The notes: generated by a model from the letters alone, not told the origin. Numbered from the stretch's first letter, positions 51,147 through 60,097 are shown. The stretch: 64,000 bases of DNA from Nonomuraea angiospora (GCF_014873145.1 NZ_JADBEK010000001.1:7316001-7380000), one strand, 5' to 3'. Made by a program: numbers and translations.

Positions 51147-52058
51147 ATGACGAGGAAGACGCTGCCTACCGCGCTGCTCGCCCTGGCCGTCCTCTGCGGC
51201 TGCGGGGGCGCCGCAGAGACCGCCACGGAGACCGCCGCCGCGCCCTCCCCCAGCGCGGCCGCGGCGGCCAAGGACAAGAAGCACCAGCTCGAAGCGGCCA
51301 AGGCCGACTGCATGAAGCAGAAGGGCTTCAAGTACGTCGCGTGGGTGAAGCCAGAACAGCCCCAGAGCGACGAGGACCGCCGCCGGGACGCGGGCGACTA
51401 CCAGGCCATGCGGAAACATCGCGAAAAATACGGCTTCGAGATCTTCGCCGAGTTCATCTACCCCAAGGAGCTGAACGCCCCGGCGGCCCAGATGGCAAGC
51501 CCCAATCAAGATCCGAACATGAAGCTCCAAGAGGCGCTCTCCGAAGCTCAGCTGGGCGCCTACCACAAGGCCAAGGACGCCTGCATGGTGACGGCGGGCA
51601 AGCAGGTCCTCGGCGTGACCCTGAAGTCGAACATCGACTACTACAACCAGATAGCCCTGACCAGGAGGCGCCTGACCGCAAGCACGCTCGACAGCGACCC
51701 CAAGCTGATGGAGCTGGCGACCGCCATGGCCACCTGCCTGAAGGGCAAGGGCTACACCGTCACTGACACCGCGCCGACGGCCCTGTCGAAACGCGGTCAG
51801 GACGCGTTCATCAAGGAGCAGGACAAGATCGGCCGGGAGCAGGACGACACCGTGCCCGATGTCGCGCCTCCGGCGAAGAAGAACGGGAACCAGCCGATCC
51901 ACATGCCGTCGCTCACCGCCGAGCAGGCCAAGCCCTACCTGGCCAAGGAGATCAAGGCCGCGCTCGACGACCTGGAGTGCGGCAAGGACTTCTACCCGGT
52001 CTTCACACCGCGCAAGTCGGCGATCGACGCGCAGGTCAAGGCCCAGTTCGCCTTCTGA
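51147..52058 (+). CDS. lipoprotein, paralogue 1
   Basis: 303 aa. Signal peptide with lipobox LCGCGG (Cys at residue 18-19). The mature protein is helical and charged, with three Cys-bearing conserved blocks: KADCMKQKGFKYVAWV, KDACMVTAGKQVLG and LATAMATCLKGKGYTV, plus DDLECGKDFYP. The blocks CMKQKGF and CLKGKGY resemble each other, suggesting an internal duplication. I do not recognise the family. Close paralogue of the next gene; both precede the MacAB-type exporter. Confidence 0.75.
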   Translation: MTRKTLPTALLALAVLCGCGGAAETATETAAAPSPSAAAAAKDKKHQLEAAKADCMKQKGFKYVAWVKPEQPQSDEDRRRDAGDYQAMRKHREKYGFEIFAEFIYPKELNAPAAQMASPNQDPNMKLQEALSEAQLGAYHKAKDACMVTAGKQVLGVTLKSNIDYYNQIALTRRRLTASTLDSDPKLMELATAMATCLKGKGYTVTDTAPTALSKRGQDAFIKEQDKIGREQDDTVPDVAPPAKKNGNQPIHMPSLTAEQAKPYLAKEIKAALDDLECGKDFYPVFTPRKSAIDAQVKAQFAF

Positions 52059-52087
52059 CCTCCACGACCGGAAAGACGAACTTCGCC

Positions 52088-52975
52088 ATGCTCACCAGAT
52101 TCACCGTGACCGCCACCGCCCTGCTGGCGCTGGCCGCGCTCTCCGGCTGCGGGGGCGCCGACGAGAGCGCCGCGCCGCCGACGAGCCCGACCGCACAGGA
52201 CAAGGAAGTGCAGATCGAGGCGGCCAAGGCCGACTGCATGAAGCAGAAGGGCTTCAAGTACGTCGCGTACGTGACGCCGCACAAGCCGGCCACCGAGGAC
52301 GACAAGAGCCGCGCATCTGGCAACTACCAGGCAATGCGGAAATATCGCGAAAAATATGGCTTCGGGGTCTTCGCCGAGTACATCTACCCTGACACCTTCG
52401 GCACCCGGGACGCCGGCCCCGACAGCAACCCGAACGGGAAGATCCAGTCGTCGCTCTCCAAGGCGCAGATGCAGGCGTACCGGAAGGCGATGGACGCCTG
52501 CCAGGTCTCGGCGGCCAACAAGGTCCTCGGCCTGAAGCTGAAGTCGACGGACGACTTCAACCGCGCGCAGTTCCGGGCCTCCGTCCGGGCCCGCAAGACC
52601 ACGCTGAACACCGACCCCGAGCTGGTCGAGCTGGCCACCGCCATGGCCACCTGCCTGAAGGGCAAGGGCTACGCCGTCGGCGACACCGCGCCGGTCGCCA
52701 TGTCCGATCAGGGACAGAAGACGTGGCTCGCCAAGCAGGACAAGCTGGGCCGGGAGCAGATGGACGACGTGCCCGACGTCGCTCCCCCCGCCAAGGACGA
52801 CGAAGTGCCGATGTACTACATGCCGACGCTCACCTCCGACGAGGCCAAGCCGTACCTGGCCAAGGAGATCAAGGCCGCGCTCGACGACCTGGAGTGCGGC
52901 AAGGACTTCTACCCCGCCTACCTGCCGAAGGAAATATCGGTCCAACGGCAGGTCAGCGCCCAGTTCGGCATGTGA
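52088..52975 (+). CDS. lipoprotein, paralogue 2
   Basis: 295 aa from ATG 52088. Lipobox LSGCGG. It shares with paralogue 1 long identical stretches (AAKADCMKQKGFKYVA, ATAMATCLKGKGY, YLAKEIKAALDDLECGKDFY), with the middle part more diverged. Tandem duplication, 29 bases apart. Likely an envelope-attached partner or substrate-binding part of the adjacent export system (inference). Confidence 0.75.
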   Translation: MLTRFTVTATALLALAALSGCGGADESAAPPTSPTAQDKEVQIEAAKADCMKQKGFKYVAYVTPHKPATEDDKSRASGNYQAMRKYREKYGFGVFAEYIYPDTFGTRDAGPDSNPNGKIQSSLSKAQMQAYRKAMDACQVSAANKVLGLKLKSTDDFNRAQFRASVRARKTTLNTDPELVELATAMATCLKGKGYAVGDTAPVAMSDQGQKTWLAKQDKLGREQMDDVPDVAPPAKDDEVPMYYMPTLTSDEAKPYLAKEIKAALDDLECGKDFYPAYLPKEISVQRQVSAQFGM

Positions 52976-52982
52976 CCGCCGC

Positions 52983-54695
52983 ATGAAGTCACCGCGCAAG
53001 CTCCTCGCCGGCGTCGTCGCCGGAGTCGTGGTCATCGCGGGCGCCGGCTGGGCCGTGGGCTCCCGGCTGCGCTCCCCCGCCGACGAGGCGGCCCGCCGCG
53101 CCGCGCCGCGGGCCTCGCTCGTCACCGCCGCCGTCGAGCGCCGCAAGCTCGTCAGCACCGTCGTGGTCAGCGGCACGCTGGAGTACGGCTCGCCCCTGCC
53201 GGTCAGCCTGGCCGGGGCGGTCGGCGGCACGTCCGAGCAGCAGCGGGCCACCCGGGCCCCGCGCCAGGGCCGGCTCGCGGAGGGCGCGGTCTTCCTGGAG
53301 GTCAACGGCCGCCCGGTGTTCGCGCTGCGCGGGTCCGTGCCGATGCACCGCACGATCGCCCCCGGCAGCAAGGGTGACGACGTCAAGCAGCTCCAGCGGG
53401 CGCTGCGCAGGCTGGGGTACGGCGGTCCCGTCTCCGGCGTGTTCGACCAGGCCACGATCGCCGCCGTCACCCGCATGTACACGAAGAAGGGGTACGAGGC
53501 GCAGCAGCCGACGCTGACCGACCGGCAGGCGTACGACACGCTGCGCAAGGCCGTGCAGACCGCCCAGGAGACCCTCGCCGCCGAGAAGAAGGCGCTGGAC
53601 CAGGGGCGCGACGTGCTGCCGCTCAAGATGAGGCTGGCCAACGCCAAGGCGGACCTGAAGGCGGCCGAGCGCGCCCTCCAGGAGGCCGAGGCCCGGCTGG
53701 TGACGCCGGAGGACGAGACCAAAATGGCGGCGGCCGAGGCGGCCGTGCGCGCGGCGCAGGAGAAGCTTGCCGAGGCCGAGCAGGCGCTGGCCGAGGCCAG
53801 GAGACCGCCGCCCACGCCGGCGGCCACCGCCACCCCCCAGCCCACGGCCTCCACCGACACGAGCCTGCTGGAGCTGCGGGTCCAGAACGCCCAGGCCGAC
53901 CTGGCGGCGGCCCTGGAGTCGCGCGAGCGGGTCGCGGAGGAGGCGCGGCAGGCCAGGGAGAAGAGCCTGGTGGAGCTGCGCAAGGCCGTGCGGACCGCGA
54001 AGGAGGCCAAGGCCACCGCCGAGCAGGCGCTGCGCCAGGCCAGGCAGCTCTCCCCGACCAGGCTCAAGGTGACCAACGCCGGCAAGGACGTGGCGGCGGC
54101 CAAGGGGATGCTGGCGGAGTTCGCGCGTACGTACGGGACCTCCATCCCGCCCGGCGAGGTGGTGTTCCTGCCGAAGCTGCCCGCCCGGGTGCGCAAGGTC
54201 TCGGTCAAGCAGGGGCAGCAGGTCGAGAAGGAGGTCGCCACGGTGACCAGCTCGGCGTTCACGGTGACGGGGGCGGTGGAGGCGACCGAGGCCGAACTGC
54301 TGCGCACGGGCATGGAGGCGGCCATCGAGCTCGACACGGGCAAGACGTACAAGGCGCGCCTCACCGCGGTCGGCGAGCAGGCCAAGGTGCCCGGCGCCGA
54401 GGAGGCCAAGGACGGGTCGGAGCCCGTCCTGATCACGCCCGCCTCGATGAAGGGGCTCAAGCCGGGCACGGCGGTGACCGCGCGGGTGACGGTGGGGGCC
54501 ACCAAGGAGGCGGTGCTGGTCGTGCCGGTGGCGGCCGTGATCACGGGGGCCGACGGGCGGGCCCGGGTGCGGGTCGAGTACGCCACGGACCGGACCAGGG
54601 ACGTCGAGGTGCGCACGGGCCTGACCGCCGACGGGAACGTCCAGGTCGCCGGCGCGCTCAAGGAGGGCGACCGGGTGGTGGTCAGCGGTGCCTGA
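52983..54695 (+). CDS. MacA-like periplasmic adaptor with peptidoglycan-binding domain
   Basis: 570 aa, 7 bases after the lipoprotein. N-terminal membrane anchor (residues 9-27). Lipoyl/beta-barrel parts flank a PG_binding_1 domain (APGSKGDDVKQLQRALRRLGYGGPVSGVFDQATIAAVTRMY, about 127-170) and a long coiled coil of about 150 residues rich in Ala, Glu and Lys, interrupted by a Pro/Thr-rich hinge. The C-terminal barrel ends GNVQVAGALKEGDRVVVSGA. A membrane-fusion protein for the following ABC transporter, possibly tied to the cell wall. Confidence 0.85.
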   Translation: MKSPRKLLAGVVAGVVVIAGAGWAVGSRLRSPADEAARRAAPRASLVTAAVERRKLVSTVVVSGTLEYGSPLPVSLAGAVGGTSEQQRATRAPRQGRLAEGAVFLEVNGRPVFALRGSVPMHRTIAPGSKGDDVKQLQRALRRLGYGGPVSGVFDQATIAAVTRMYTKKGYEAQQPTLTDRQAYDTLRKAVQTAQETLAAEKKALDQGRDVLPLKMRLANAKADLKAAERALQEAEARLVTPEDETKMAAAEAAVRAAQEKLAEAEQALAEARRPPPTPAATATPQPTASTDTSLLELRVQNAQADLAAALESRERVAEEARQAREKSLVELRKAVRTAKEAKATAEQALRQARQLSPTRLKVTNAGKDVAAAKGMLAEFARTYGTSIPPGEVVFLPKLPARVRKVSVKQGQQVEKEVATVTSSAFTVTGAVEATEAELLRTGMEAAIELDTGKTYKARLTAVGEQAKVPGAEEAKDGSEPVLITPASMKGLKPGTAVTARVTVGATKEAVLVVPVAAVITGADGRARVRVEYATDRTRDVEVRTGLTADGNVQVAGALKEGDRVVVSGA

Positions 54696-55434
54696 GCCGG
54701 TGATCTCGCTGGCGGAGGTCAGCAGGGAGTTCGCCTCCCAACCTCCGGTCCGGGCGCTCGACCGCGTCACGCTCCGGGTGGACAGGGGCGACTACCTGGC
54801 CATCGTCGGCCCGTCGGGCTCGGGCAAGTCGACCCTCCTGAACGTGCTCGGCCTGCTCGACCGCCCCAGCTCGGGCAGCTACCGCCTCGACGGCACGGAG
54901 ACCACCACCCTGCGCGACGGGGCCAGGACCAGGTTGCGCGGCGACCGGATCGGCTTCGTCTTCCAGTCCTTCCACCTGCTCTCCCACCGCAGCGTGGTGG
55001 AGAACGTCATGCTCGCCGAGATCTACCGGAGCAGAGGAGCTCGGAGGGAGAGAGCGAAGCCAACGAGCTCCGAAGCGGCTGCGACCATGAGCGCAGTCAG
55101 GCAGGCGCGTAAGGGCAGGCGGGAGCGGGCCCTGGCGGCGTTGGAGCGAGTCGGCCTCGGCCACCGGACCGGGTTCGCACCCGACCGGCTGTCGGGGGGC
55201 GAGCGCCAGCGCACGGCCATCGCCAGGGCCCTCATGGGCGAGCCGTCGCTGCTGCTGTGCGACGAGCCCACGGGCAACCTCGACAGCCGCAACACCGAAT
55301 CGGTGCTCGGCCTGTTCGACGAGCTGCGGGGGCAGGGGATGACGATCGTGGTCATCACCCACGAGCGGGAGGTCAGCGAGCGGGCCGGGCGCCGGGTGCG
55401 GATCACCGACGGCGTCCTGGTGGAGGAGGGGTGA
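54688..55434 (+). CDS. MacB-type ABC transporter ATPase
   Basis: 248 aa, GTG start overlapping the adaptor by 8 bases. Walker A GPSGSGKST, Q-loop FVFQSFHLL, signature LSGGERQRTAIARAL, Walker B LLLCDEPTGNLD, H-loop VVITHE. Residues about 115-143 (SRGARRERAKPTSSEAAATM and following) are an extra segment between the Q-loop helices and the RRERALAALERVGL helix where relatives have only a few residues; its codons are unlike the rest. The ATPase should still be active as all motifs are intact. Confidence 0.9.
   Translation: MPEPVISLAEVSREFASQPPVRALDRVTLRVDRGDYLAIVGPSGSGKSTLLNVLGLLDRPSSGSYRLDGTETTTLRDGARTRLRGDRIGFVFQSFHLLSHRSVVENVMLAEIYRSRGARRERAKPTSSEAAATMSAVRQARKGRRERALAALERVGLGHRTGFAPDRLSGGERQRTAIARALMGEPSLLLCDEPTGNLDSRNTESVLGLFDELRGQGMTIVVITHEREVSERAGRRVRITDGVLVEEG
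55036..55115. repeat. in-frame insertion within the ABC ATPase gene, repeat-like
   Basis: About 80-90 bases with codons rarely used nearby (AGA, GGA, CCA, GAA, GCA, GCT). GGAGCTCG (55036-55043) and CGAGCTCC (55064-55071) are inverted copies, giving a hairpin. The encoded part is charged and matches no ABC structural element. It looks like a small palindromic repetitive element inserted in frame. Confidence 0.5.
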
Positions 55435-56612
55435 TGCACGTACGCGACCTGCTCGGGGAGGCCGTGGCCGGCATGCTCGCCCGGCCGGTGCGCTCGGCGC
55501 TCACCACCCTCGGGACCGTGCTCGGCATCACCACGCTGGTCGTCACGCTCGGCGTGGCCGCCACCGCGGGCAACCAGATCGTCGGCCGCTTCGACGCGCT
55601 GGTGGCCACGGCCATCACGGTGCAGGTGCCGCAGTCGCCGAACACGCCGCTCGTGGAGTGGGACTCGATCGACCGGCTGACCAGGCTGCGCGGCGTCGAG
55701 TCCGCCGCCGCGCTGGCCGAGTCGGACGACAGCGCGAACCTGTCGGTGCGCTCCAACGACATCGTGGACCCCACCAGGGTCACCGCGCAGTCGTTGACCG
55801 TGCTGGCCGCGACGACCGGGCTGCCCGAGGCGGCGCGCGGCAGGATGGTGCAGGGCAGGTTCTACGACCTCGGGCACATCGAGCGGCGCGACCGGGTGGC
55901 GGTGATCGGCGACCAGGCGGCCAAGCTGCTCGGCGTCGGCCGCCTCGACCGGGCGCCGGCCATCTTCATCGGCAAGCACGCGTACACGGTCATCGGCATC
56001 CTGGGCGACCTGCGCCGCGAGCGGAACCTGAGCACCGCCGTGTTCGTGCCGCCCACGGTGGGCAGGCAGTTCGGGCTGCGGGACGTCACCAGGGTGCTGG
56101 TCAACACGAGCCTGGGCGCGGCGGACCTGGTCGCCCGGCAGGCGCCCACTGCGCTCAGCCCGGGCAACGGCGACATGCTGCAGGTGATCTCCCCGCCCAG
56201 CGCCACCAGGGCGCGCGACCAGGCGCAGGACGACGTCAACGCGCTCTTCCTGATCCTCGGCCTGGTCTCGCTCGTGGTCGGCGCGGTCGGCATCGCGAAC
56301 GTCACGCTCGTCACCGTGATGGAACGCGTGCCGGAGATCGGCCTGCGCCGCTCGCTCGGAGCGGCCAGGCGGCACATCGCCGCGCAGTTCCTGCTGGAGT
56401 CGACGCTGATCGGCCTCGCGGGCGGCGTGATCGGCGCCAGCCTGGGCGTCGTCACGGTGGTCGCGGTGTCGGCCGCCAAGCAGTGGACGCCGCTGCTGGA
56501 CGTGCGCCTCGCGGTCGCGGCGCCGGTGGCGGGAGCCCTGGTGGGCCTGCTGGCCGGGCTGTATCCGGCGCTGCGGGCGGCCAGGATGGAGCCGGTGGAC
56601 GCGCTCAGGTAG
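55434..56612 (+). CDS. MacB-type ABC transporter permease (FtsX-like)
   Basis: 392 aa, ATG sharing one base with the ATPase stop (TGATG). One N-terminal helix (ALTTLGTVLGITTLVVTLGVAAT), a large extracytoplasmic MacB_PCD domain (about 50-260), then three C-terminal helices with the FtsX signature RVPEIGLRRSLGAARRHIAAQFLLES. Together with the adaptor it forms a MacAB-like exporter of peptides or antibiotics, or an envelope maintenance system. 3' overlap of 8 bases with the convergent PLP enzyme gene. Confidence 0.9.
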   Translation: MHVRDLLGEAVAGMLARPVRSALTTLGTVLGITTLVVTLGVAATAGNQIVGRFDALVATAITVQVPQSPNTPLVEWDSIDRLTRLRGVESAAALAESDDSANLSVRSNDIVDPTRVTAQSLTVLAATTGLPEAARGRMVQGRFYDLGHIERRDRVAVIGDQAAKLLGVGRLDRAPAIFIGKHAYTVIGILGDLRRERNLSTAVFVPPTVGRQFGLRDVTRVLVNTSLGAADLVARQAPTALSPGNGDMLQVISPPSATRARDQAQDDVNALFLILGLVSLVVGAVGIANVTLVTVMERVPEIGLRRSLGAARRHIAAQFLLESTLIGLAGGVIGASLGVVTVVAVSAAKQWTPLLDVRLAVAAPVAGALVGLLAGLYPALRAARMEPVDALR

Positions 56613-58020
56613 CGTAGACGGCCGACAGGAACCGTACGAGCACCGCCTCCCTGGCGGCCGCGGGCAGCGCGTCGAGGATCGCGTTGACCGTCGCCATCTC
56701 CGGCTGCCCCGCCTCCGGCCGCAGGTCCACCCCCACGGAGGAGGCCAGCTCGGCGAAGTCCGCCTCGTCGAGCGCCTCCAGGTCCGTGGCCGCCACCAGC
56801 TCGACCAGCCCTTCGGGCAGCACGACGGGCCCCCGCTCCCGGGCGGCCTCGGCCGACTCGGCGATCACCTTCAGCAGGTCCTCGACCCCCGCGAGCGTCA
56901 CCCCGGTGACCGTGATGTGCAGGTTGGCCGGGATCCCGGCGTAGGAGAGCTGCGGCTGCAGGAACCAGCCCCGCTCCCGCGCCTCGTCCGCCAGCACGAA
57001 CACGTCGATCCCGTCCCCGGCGAAGGCCACCAGCGACGACTCCGGCTCGCCGAGCACCCGCAGCCCGGGGATCCGCGCGAGCCCTTCGCGCAGCCTGACC
57101 GTCGCCTCCAGGGTCGCCCGGCCCAGCTCCAGGTAGCCCTCCCTGCCCAGCGCCTGCAGCGTGGCCCAGGCGCCGCCGAGCGGCCCGGCCGACCTGGAGC
57201 TCTGCACGGTCGCGTTGACGATCGTGTAGCCGGGCCACGCGGCGGAGGCGAAGTACGCCTTGCGCCGCATCGCGGGATCGGCGAAGAGCACGACCGAGGC
57301 GCCCTTGGGGGCGTACCCGAACTTGTGCAGGTCGCACGAGAGCGACGTGACGCCCGGCACGGACAGGTCGAACGGCGGGACCGCCGCGCCCGCCGCGCGC
57401 AGCCACGGCAGCAGCCACCCGCCGACGCAGGCGTCCACGTGGCACGGCACGCCGGCCGCCGCGGCCACGGCGGCGACCTCCTCGACCGGGTCGATCACCC
57501 CTTGGGGGTAGGAGGGCGCGGAGGCGACGACCATGATCGTGTTCTCGTCGATCGCGTCCGCCACGTCCCGCGCCCGCACCTTGTACGTCTCCAGGTCCAC
57601 CGGCACGGCCACGACCTCGACGCCGAGATAGTGGGCCGCCTTGTGGAAGGCGGGGTGGGCGCTCACGGCGAGCACCAGGTTGGGGCGGGCCCTGTGGGCG
57701 GCGTCGCGGGCGGCCTTGACCGCCAGCATGATCGACTCGGTGCCACCGCTGGTGAAGATGCCGTGGCCGCCGCCGAGCAGGTCCGCGACCGCGCCGACGA
57801 CCTGCCGCTCCAGCTCGACCACGCTGGGGAAGGCGGTCGGGTCGAGGCAGTTGACCTCCAGCAGCTCGAAGTACGCCCGCGCCGCCGCCTCGTGGACCTC
57901 GGCCCGGCCGGTGTCGTAGACGTAGGCCGTCACCTGGCCGCCGCGCACGGGTAAGTCGCGCGACCTCAGCCTGGCCACCTCGGCCAGCAGCTCCTCGGTC
58001 GTCCTTCCAGCGGGGTTCAC
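56605..58020 (-). CDS. PLP-dependent enzyme, sphingosine-1-phosphate lyase/GadB-like
   Basis: 471 aa from GTG 58020, overlapping the TetR stop as GTGA. Fold-type I features: FTSGGTESIMLAVKAARD near residue 85, PCHVDACVGGWLLPW near 200, and the PLP Lys in SLSCDLHKFGYAPKGAS near 235. HKFGYAPKG is the sphingosine-1-phosphate lyase/tyrosine decarboxylase version. The C-terminal 60 residues (LVELVAATDLEALDEADFAEL and following) are additional. In bacteria these enzymes cleave phosphorylated sphingoid bases or decarboxylate amino acids; substrate here unknown. Confidence 0.85.
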   Translation of the reverse strand: MNPAGRTTEELLAEVARLRSRDLPVRGGQVTAYVYDTGRAEVHEAAARAYFELLEVNCLDPTAFPSVVELERQVVGAVADLLGGGHGIFTSGGTESIMLAVKAARDAAHRARPNLVLAVSAHPAFHKAAHYLGVEVVAVPVDLETYKVRARDVADAIDENTIMVVASAPSYPQGVIDPVEEVAAVAAAAGVPCHVDACVGGWLLPWLRAAGAAVPPFDLSVPGVTSLSCDLHKFGYAPKGASVVLFADPAMRRKAYFASAAWPGYTIVNATVQSSRSAGPLGGAWATLQALGREGYLELGRATLEATVRLREGLARIPGLRVLGEPESSLVAFAGDGIDVFVLADEARERGWFLQPQLSYAGIPANLHITVTGVTLAGVEDLLKVIAESAEAARERGPVVLPEGLVELVAATDLEALDEADFAELASSVGVDLRPEAGQPEMATVNAILDALPAAAREAVLVRFLSAVYAT

Positions 58021-58667
58021 GTGGACTCCTTCGTGGGTCGGGCCCTCGTCCGGGGCTCGCCCGGGAGGCCGAGCGTGCGGTGGACGCTCAGGTGCAGGTG
58101 GGAGCGGAAGCGGCGCAGGGCGGCCCGGTCGCCGGCGGCCCTGCGGCGGCCCTCCGCGTCCAGCACGCCCCCCTTGGCGAACCCGTGCACGGACCAGATG
58201 ACCATCCACATCGTGTACTCGAGATCGACCTTCTCGTCGATCAGCCCGCCCTCGACCGCGGGCCGGACGGCGGCGGTCACGGAGGCCACCAGCGGCTGCA
58301 CGTACTCGCGCTCCAGCTCGGTGATGTCGCTGGCGTCGGAGAGCCAGCGGTGCATCCACAGGGCGGGCACCTCGGGGTTGTCCACGCAGAAGTCGAGGTA
58401 GTCGTCCAGCAGCCGGTGGATGGCCGCGAGCGGGTCGTCACCGGGCAGGCGGGCGAGCGCCAGGTCGAGGGCCGCCTTCTCCGCCCGGTGCGCGCGCTCC
58501 ATGACGGCGAGATACAGCTCGCGCTTGCCGCCGACGTGGTAGTTGACGGTGGCGATGTTCATCCCCGCGGCCTCGGCGATCTGGCGGGTGGAGGTGCCGT
58601 CGAAGCCGAGCGCGGCGAACAGCTGTGTCGCGACCTTCAGGATCAGGTTGACCTGTCCGCTGTCCAT
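58017..58667 (-). CDS. TetR family regulator
   Basis: 216 aa. HTH at residues 7-50: LILKVATQLFAALGFDGTSTRQIAEAAGMNIATVNYHVGGKRELYLAVM. The helical ligand domain has the long C-terminal part typical of the CecR/DUF1956-like group. Translationally coupled to the downstream PLP enzyme (GTGA), so it probably represses an operon including itself. TCAA-TCAC-TTGA just upstream of the start may be part of its operator. Confidence 0.88.
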   Translation of the reverse strand: MDSGQVNLILKVATQLFAALGFDGTSTRQIAEAAGMNIATVNYHVGGKRELYLAVMERAHRAEKAALDLALARLPGDDPLAAIHRLLDDYLDFCVDNPEVPALWMHRWLSDASDITELEREYVQPLVASVTAAVRPAVEGGLIDEKVDLEYTMWMVIWSVHGFAKGGVLDAEGRRRAAGDRAALRRFRSHLHLSVHRTLGLPGEPRTRARPTKEST

Positions 58668-58724
58668 GCGGCCGAAGGTAGTGCCACCCTCACCTTTCGG
58701 TCAATCACTTGATGGAGAGCCGGC

Positions 58725-59144
58725 TCAGTCCGGCGCCCAGTACTTCACCATGAACTTGTCGAGCTGCTGCACCACCGGCTCCCAGCTCGGCGGCAGCGTG
58801 TAGCGGCTCACGCGGTGCTTCTCATAAACAAGCGTGTACTTGAGGAAGTCGGCCCCCTGCGGGGTGGGCTCGGACCGCCCGAGCTTCAGCCCCTTGAGGT
58901 ACGTGTGCAGCCTGCGCTGCTCCTTGCCGGTCAGGCACTTGTCGACGACCGGCCCCGTACGGTGGCTGAGCCGCACGCAGCCGTTCGCGTAGACGATCAC
59001 ATGGTCGTCCAGCCCCGCGAACCCGCCTTGCTTGCGGTAGTCGATCAGCACCTTCTTCGGCGCGACCGCCGCCTGAGCGGCAGCCGGGACCGCGGACAGG
59101 GTCAGGGCCGGCAGGAGCACCGGCACGAGCACGATTCGCCACAT
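58725..59144 (-). CDS. secreted emfourin-like protein (putative metalloprotease inhibitor)
   Basis: 139 aa from ATG 59144; GTG 59153 would add KK to the signal peptide. Signal peptide cleaved near AAAQA. The mature part follows the emfourin pattern: LIDYRKQGGFAGLDDHVIVYANG, then LHTYLKGL, then GADFLKYTLVYEKHRVSRYTLPPSWEPVVQQLDKFM. Emfourins inhibit M4 peptidases such as protealysin. Two Cys (NGCVRL, DKCLTG) could form a disulfide. It lies 47 bases after the sugar-binding protein gene, and an M4 peptidase is encoded at 33.7-36.2 kb. Identification by motif recall, not by search. Confidence 0.5.
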   Translation of the reverse strand: MWRIVLVPVLLPALTLSAVPAAAQAAVAPKKVLIDYRKQGGFAGLDDHVIVYANGCVRLSHRTGPVVDKCLTGKEQRRLHTYLKGLKLGRSEPTPQGADFLKYTLVYEKHRVSRYTLPPSWEPVVQQLDKFMVKYWAPD

Positions 59145-59191
59145 CTTCTTCACACCTACTTGGACGGATGGGAACGCCGAACGGCTCAGCC

Positions 59192-60097
59192 TCAGCCGAA
59201 CTGGTCGGCGTTCTCCTTGGTGGCCGGTTTCACGGGCACGGCCACCGCCTTCGGGATGCCCTCCCCCTTGGCGGCCTTCACCGCGGCGTCCACCGCCTGC
59301 TGCCCCAGCAGCCTGGGCTGCTGTGCGATGGTGGCCGAGAGCGTGCCGGCCCGGACCGCCCTGATCGCGTCGGGCGTGCCGTCGAACCCGACCACCTTGA
59401 CCCGCTGCCCGGCCCGGGCGCCCAGGGCCTTGACCGCGCCCAGGGCCATCTCGTCGTTCTCGGCGAACACGCCGGCGAGGTCGGGGTGCGACTGGATCAG
59501 GTTCGTCATGACGTCCAGGCCCTTGCTCCGGTCGAAGTCCGCCGGCTGCCGGGCCACGACCTTGATGTCCGGGTACGCGGCGACACCCTCGTCGAACCCC
59601 CTGCCCCGGTCGCGGGAGGCGGAGGTGCCCGGCACGCCCTGGAGCACGGCCACGTTCCCCTTCTCCCCGAGCAGCCTGGCCAGCTCCTGGGCGGCGAGCC
59701 GCCCGCCGGCCACGTTGTCGGAGGCCACGGTCTGGGCCACCTCGGCGCCGTCGATGCCCCGATCGGCGGCGATCACCGGGATGCCGGCCCGGTCGGCCGC
59801 CTTGACCGCGGGGACGGCCGCGTCGGAGTCGACCGGGTTGATGATGATCGCTTTCATGTTCTGGCCGGTGAAGTTCTGGACCTGGTTCACCTGCTGCGAC
59901 GGGTCGTTCTGGGCGTCGGTGACGGTCAGCCTGGCGCCCAGCTTCTTCGCCTCGGCCTGCGCGCCGTTCCGGAACTGCACGAAGTACGGGTTGTTCAGCG
60001 TCGACACCGACAGGCCGATCCTGACGTCGCCCGTGGCTCCCCCGCCGCCGCACGCGGCCAGGCCGGCCAGCGCGACCCCCGCTATGAGCATCCGCAT
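59192..60097 (-). CDS. sugar ABC transporter substrate-binding lipoprotein (RbsB-like)
   Basis: 301 aa from ATG 60097 with GGGGAGAG upstream. Lipobox LAACGGG at residue 13-16. Type I periplasmic binding fold: IGLSVSTLNNPYFVQFRNGAQAEAKKLGA, IIINPVDSDAAVPAVKAADRAGIPVI, VFAENDEMALGAVKAL. The pattern is that of ribose/galactose/xylose-type binding proteins. Third gene in the order ATPase, permease, binding protein, 11 bases after the permease. Confidence 0.92.
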   Translation of the reverse strand: MRMLIAGVALAGLAACGGGGATGDVRIGLSVSTLNNPYFVQFRNGAQAEAKKLGARLTVTDAQNDPSQQVNQVQNFTGQNMKAIIINPVDSDAAVPAVKAADRAGIPVIAADRGIDGAEVAQTVASDNVAGGRLAAQELARLLGEKGNVAVLQGVPGTSASRDRGRGFDEGVAAYPDIKVVARQPADFDRSKGLDVMTNLIQSHPDLAGVFAENDEMALGAVKALGARAGQRVKVVGFDGTPDAIRAVRAGTLSATIAQQPRLLGQQAVDAAVKAAKGEGIPKAVAVPVKPATKENADQFG

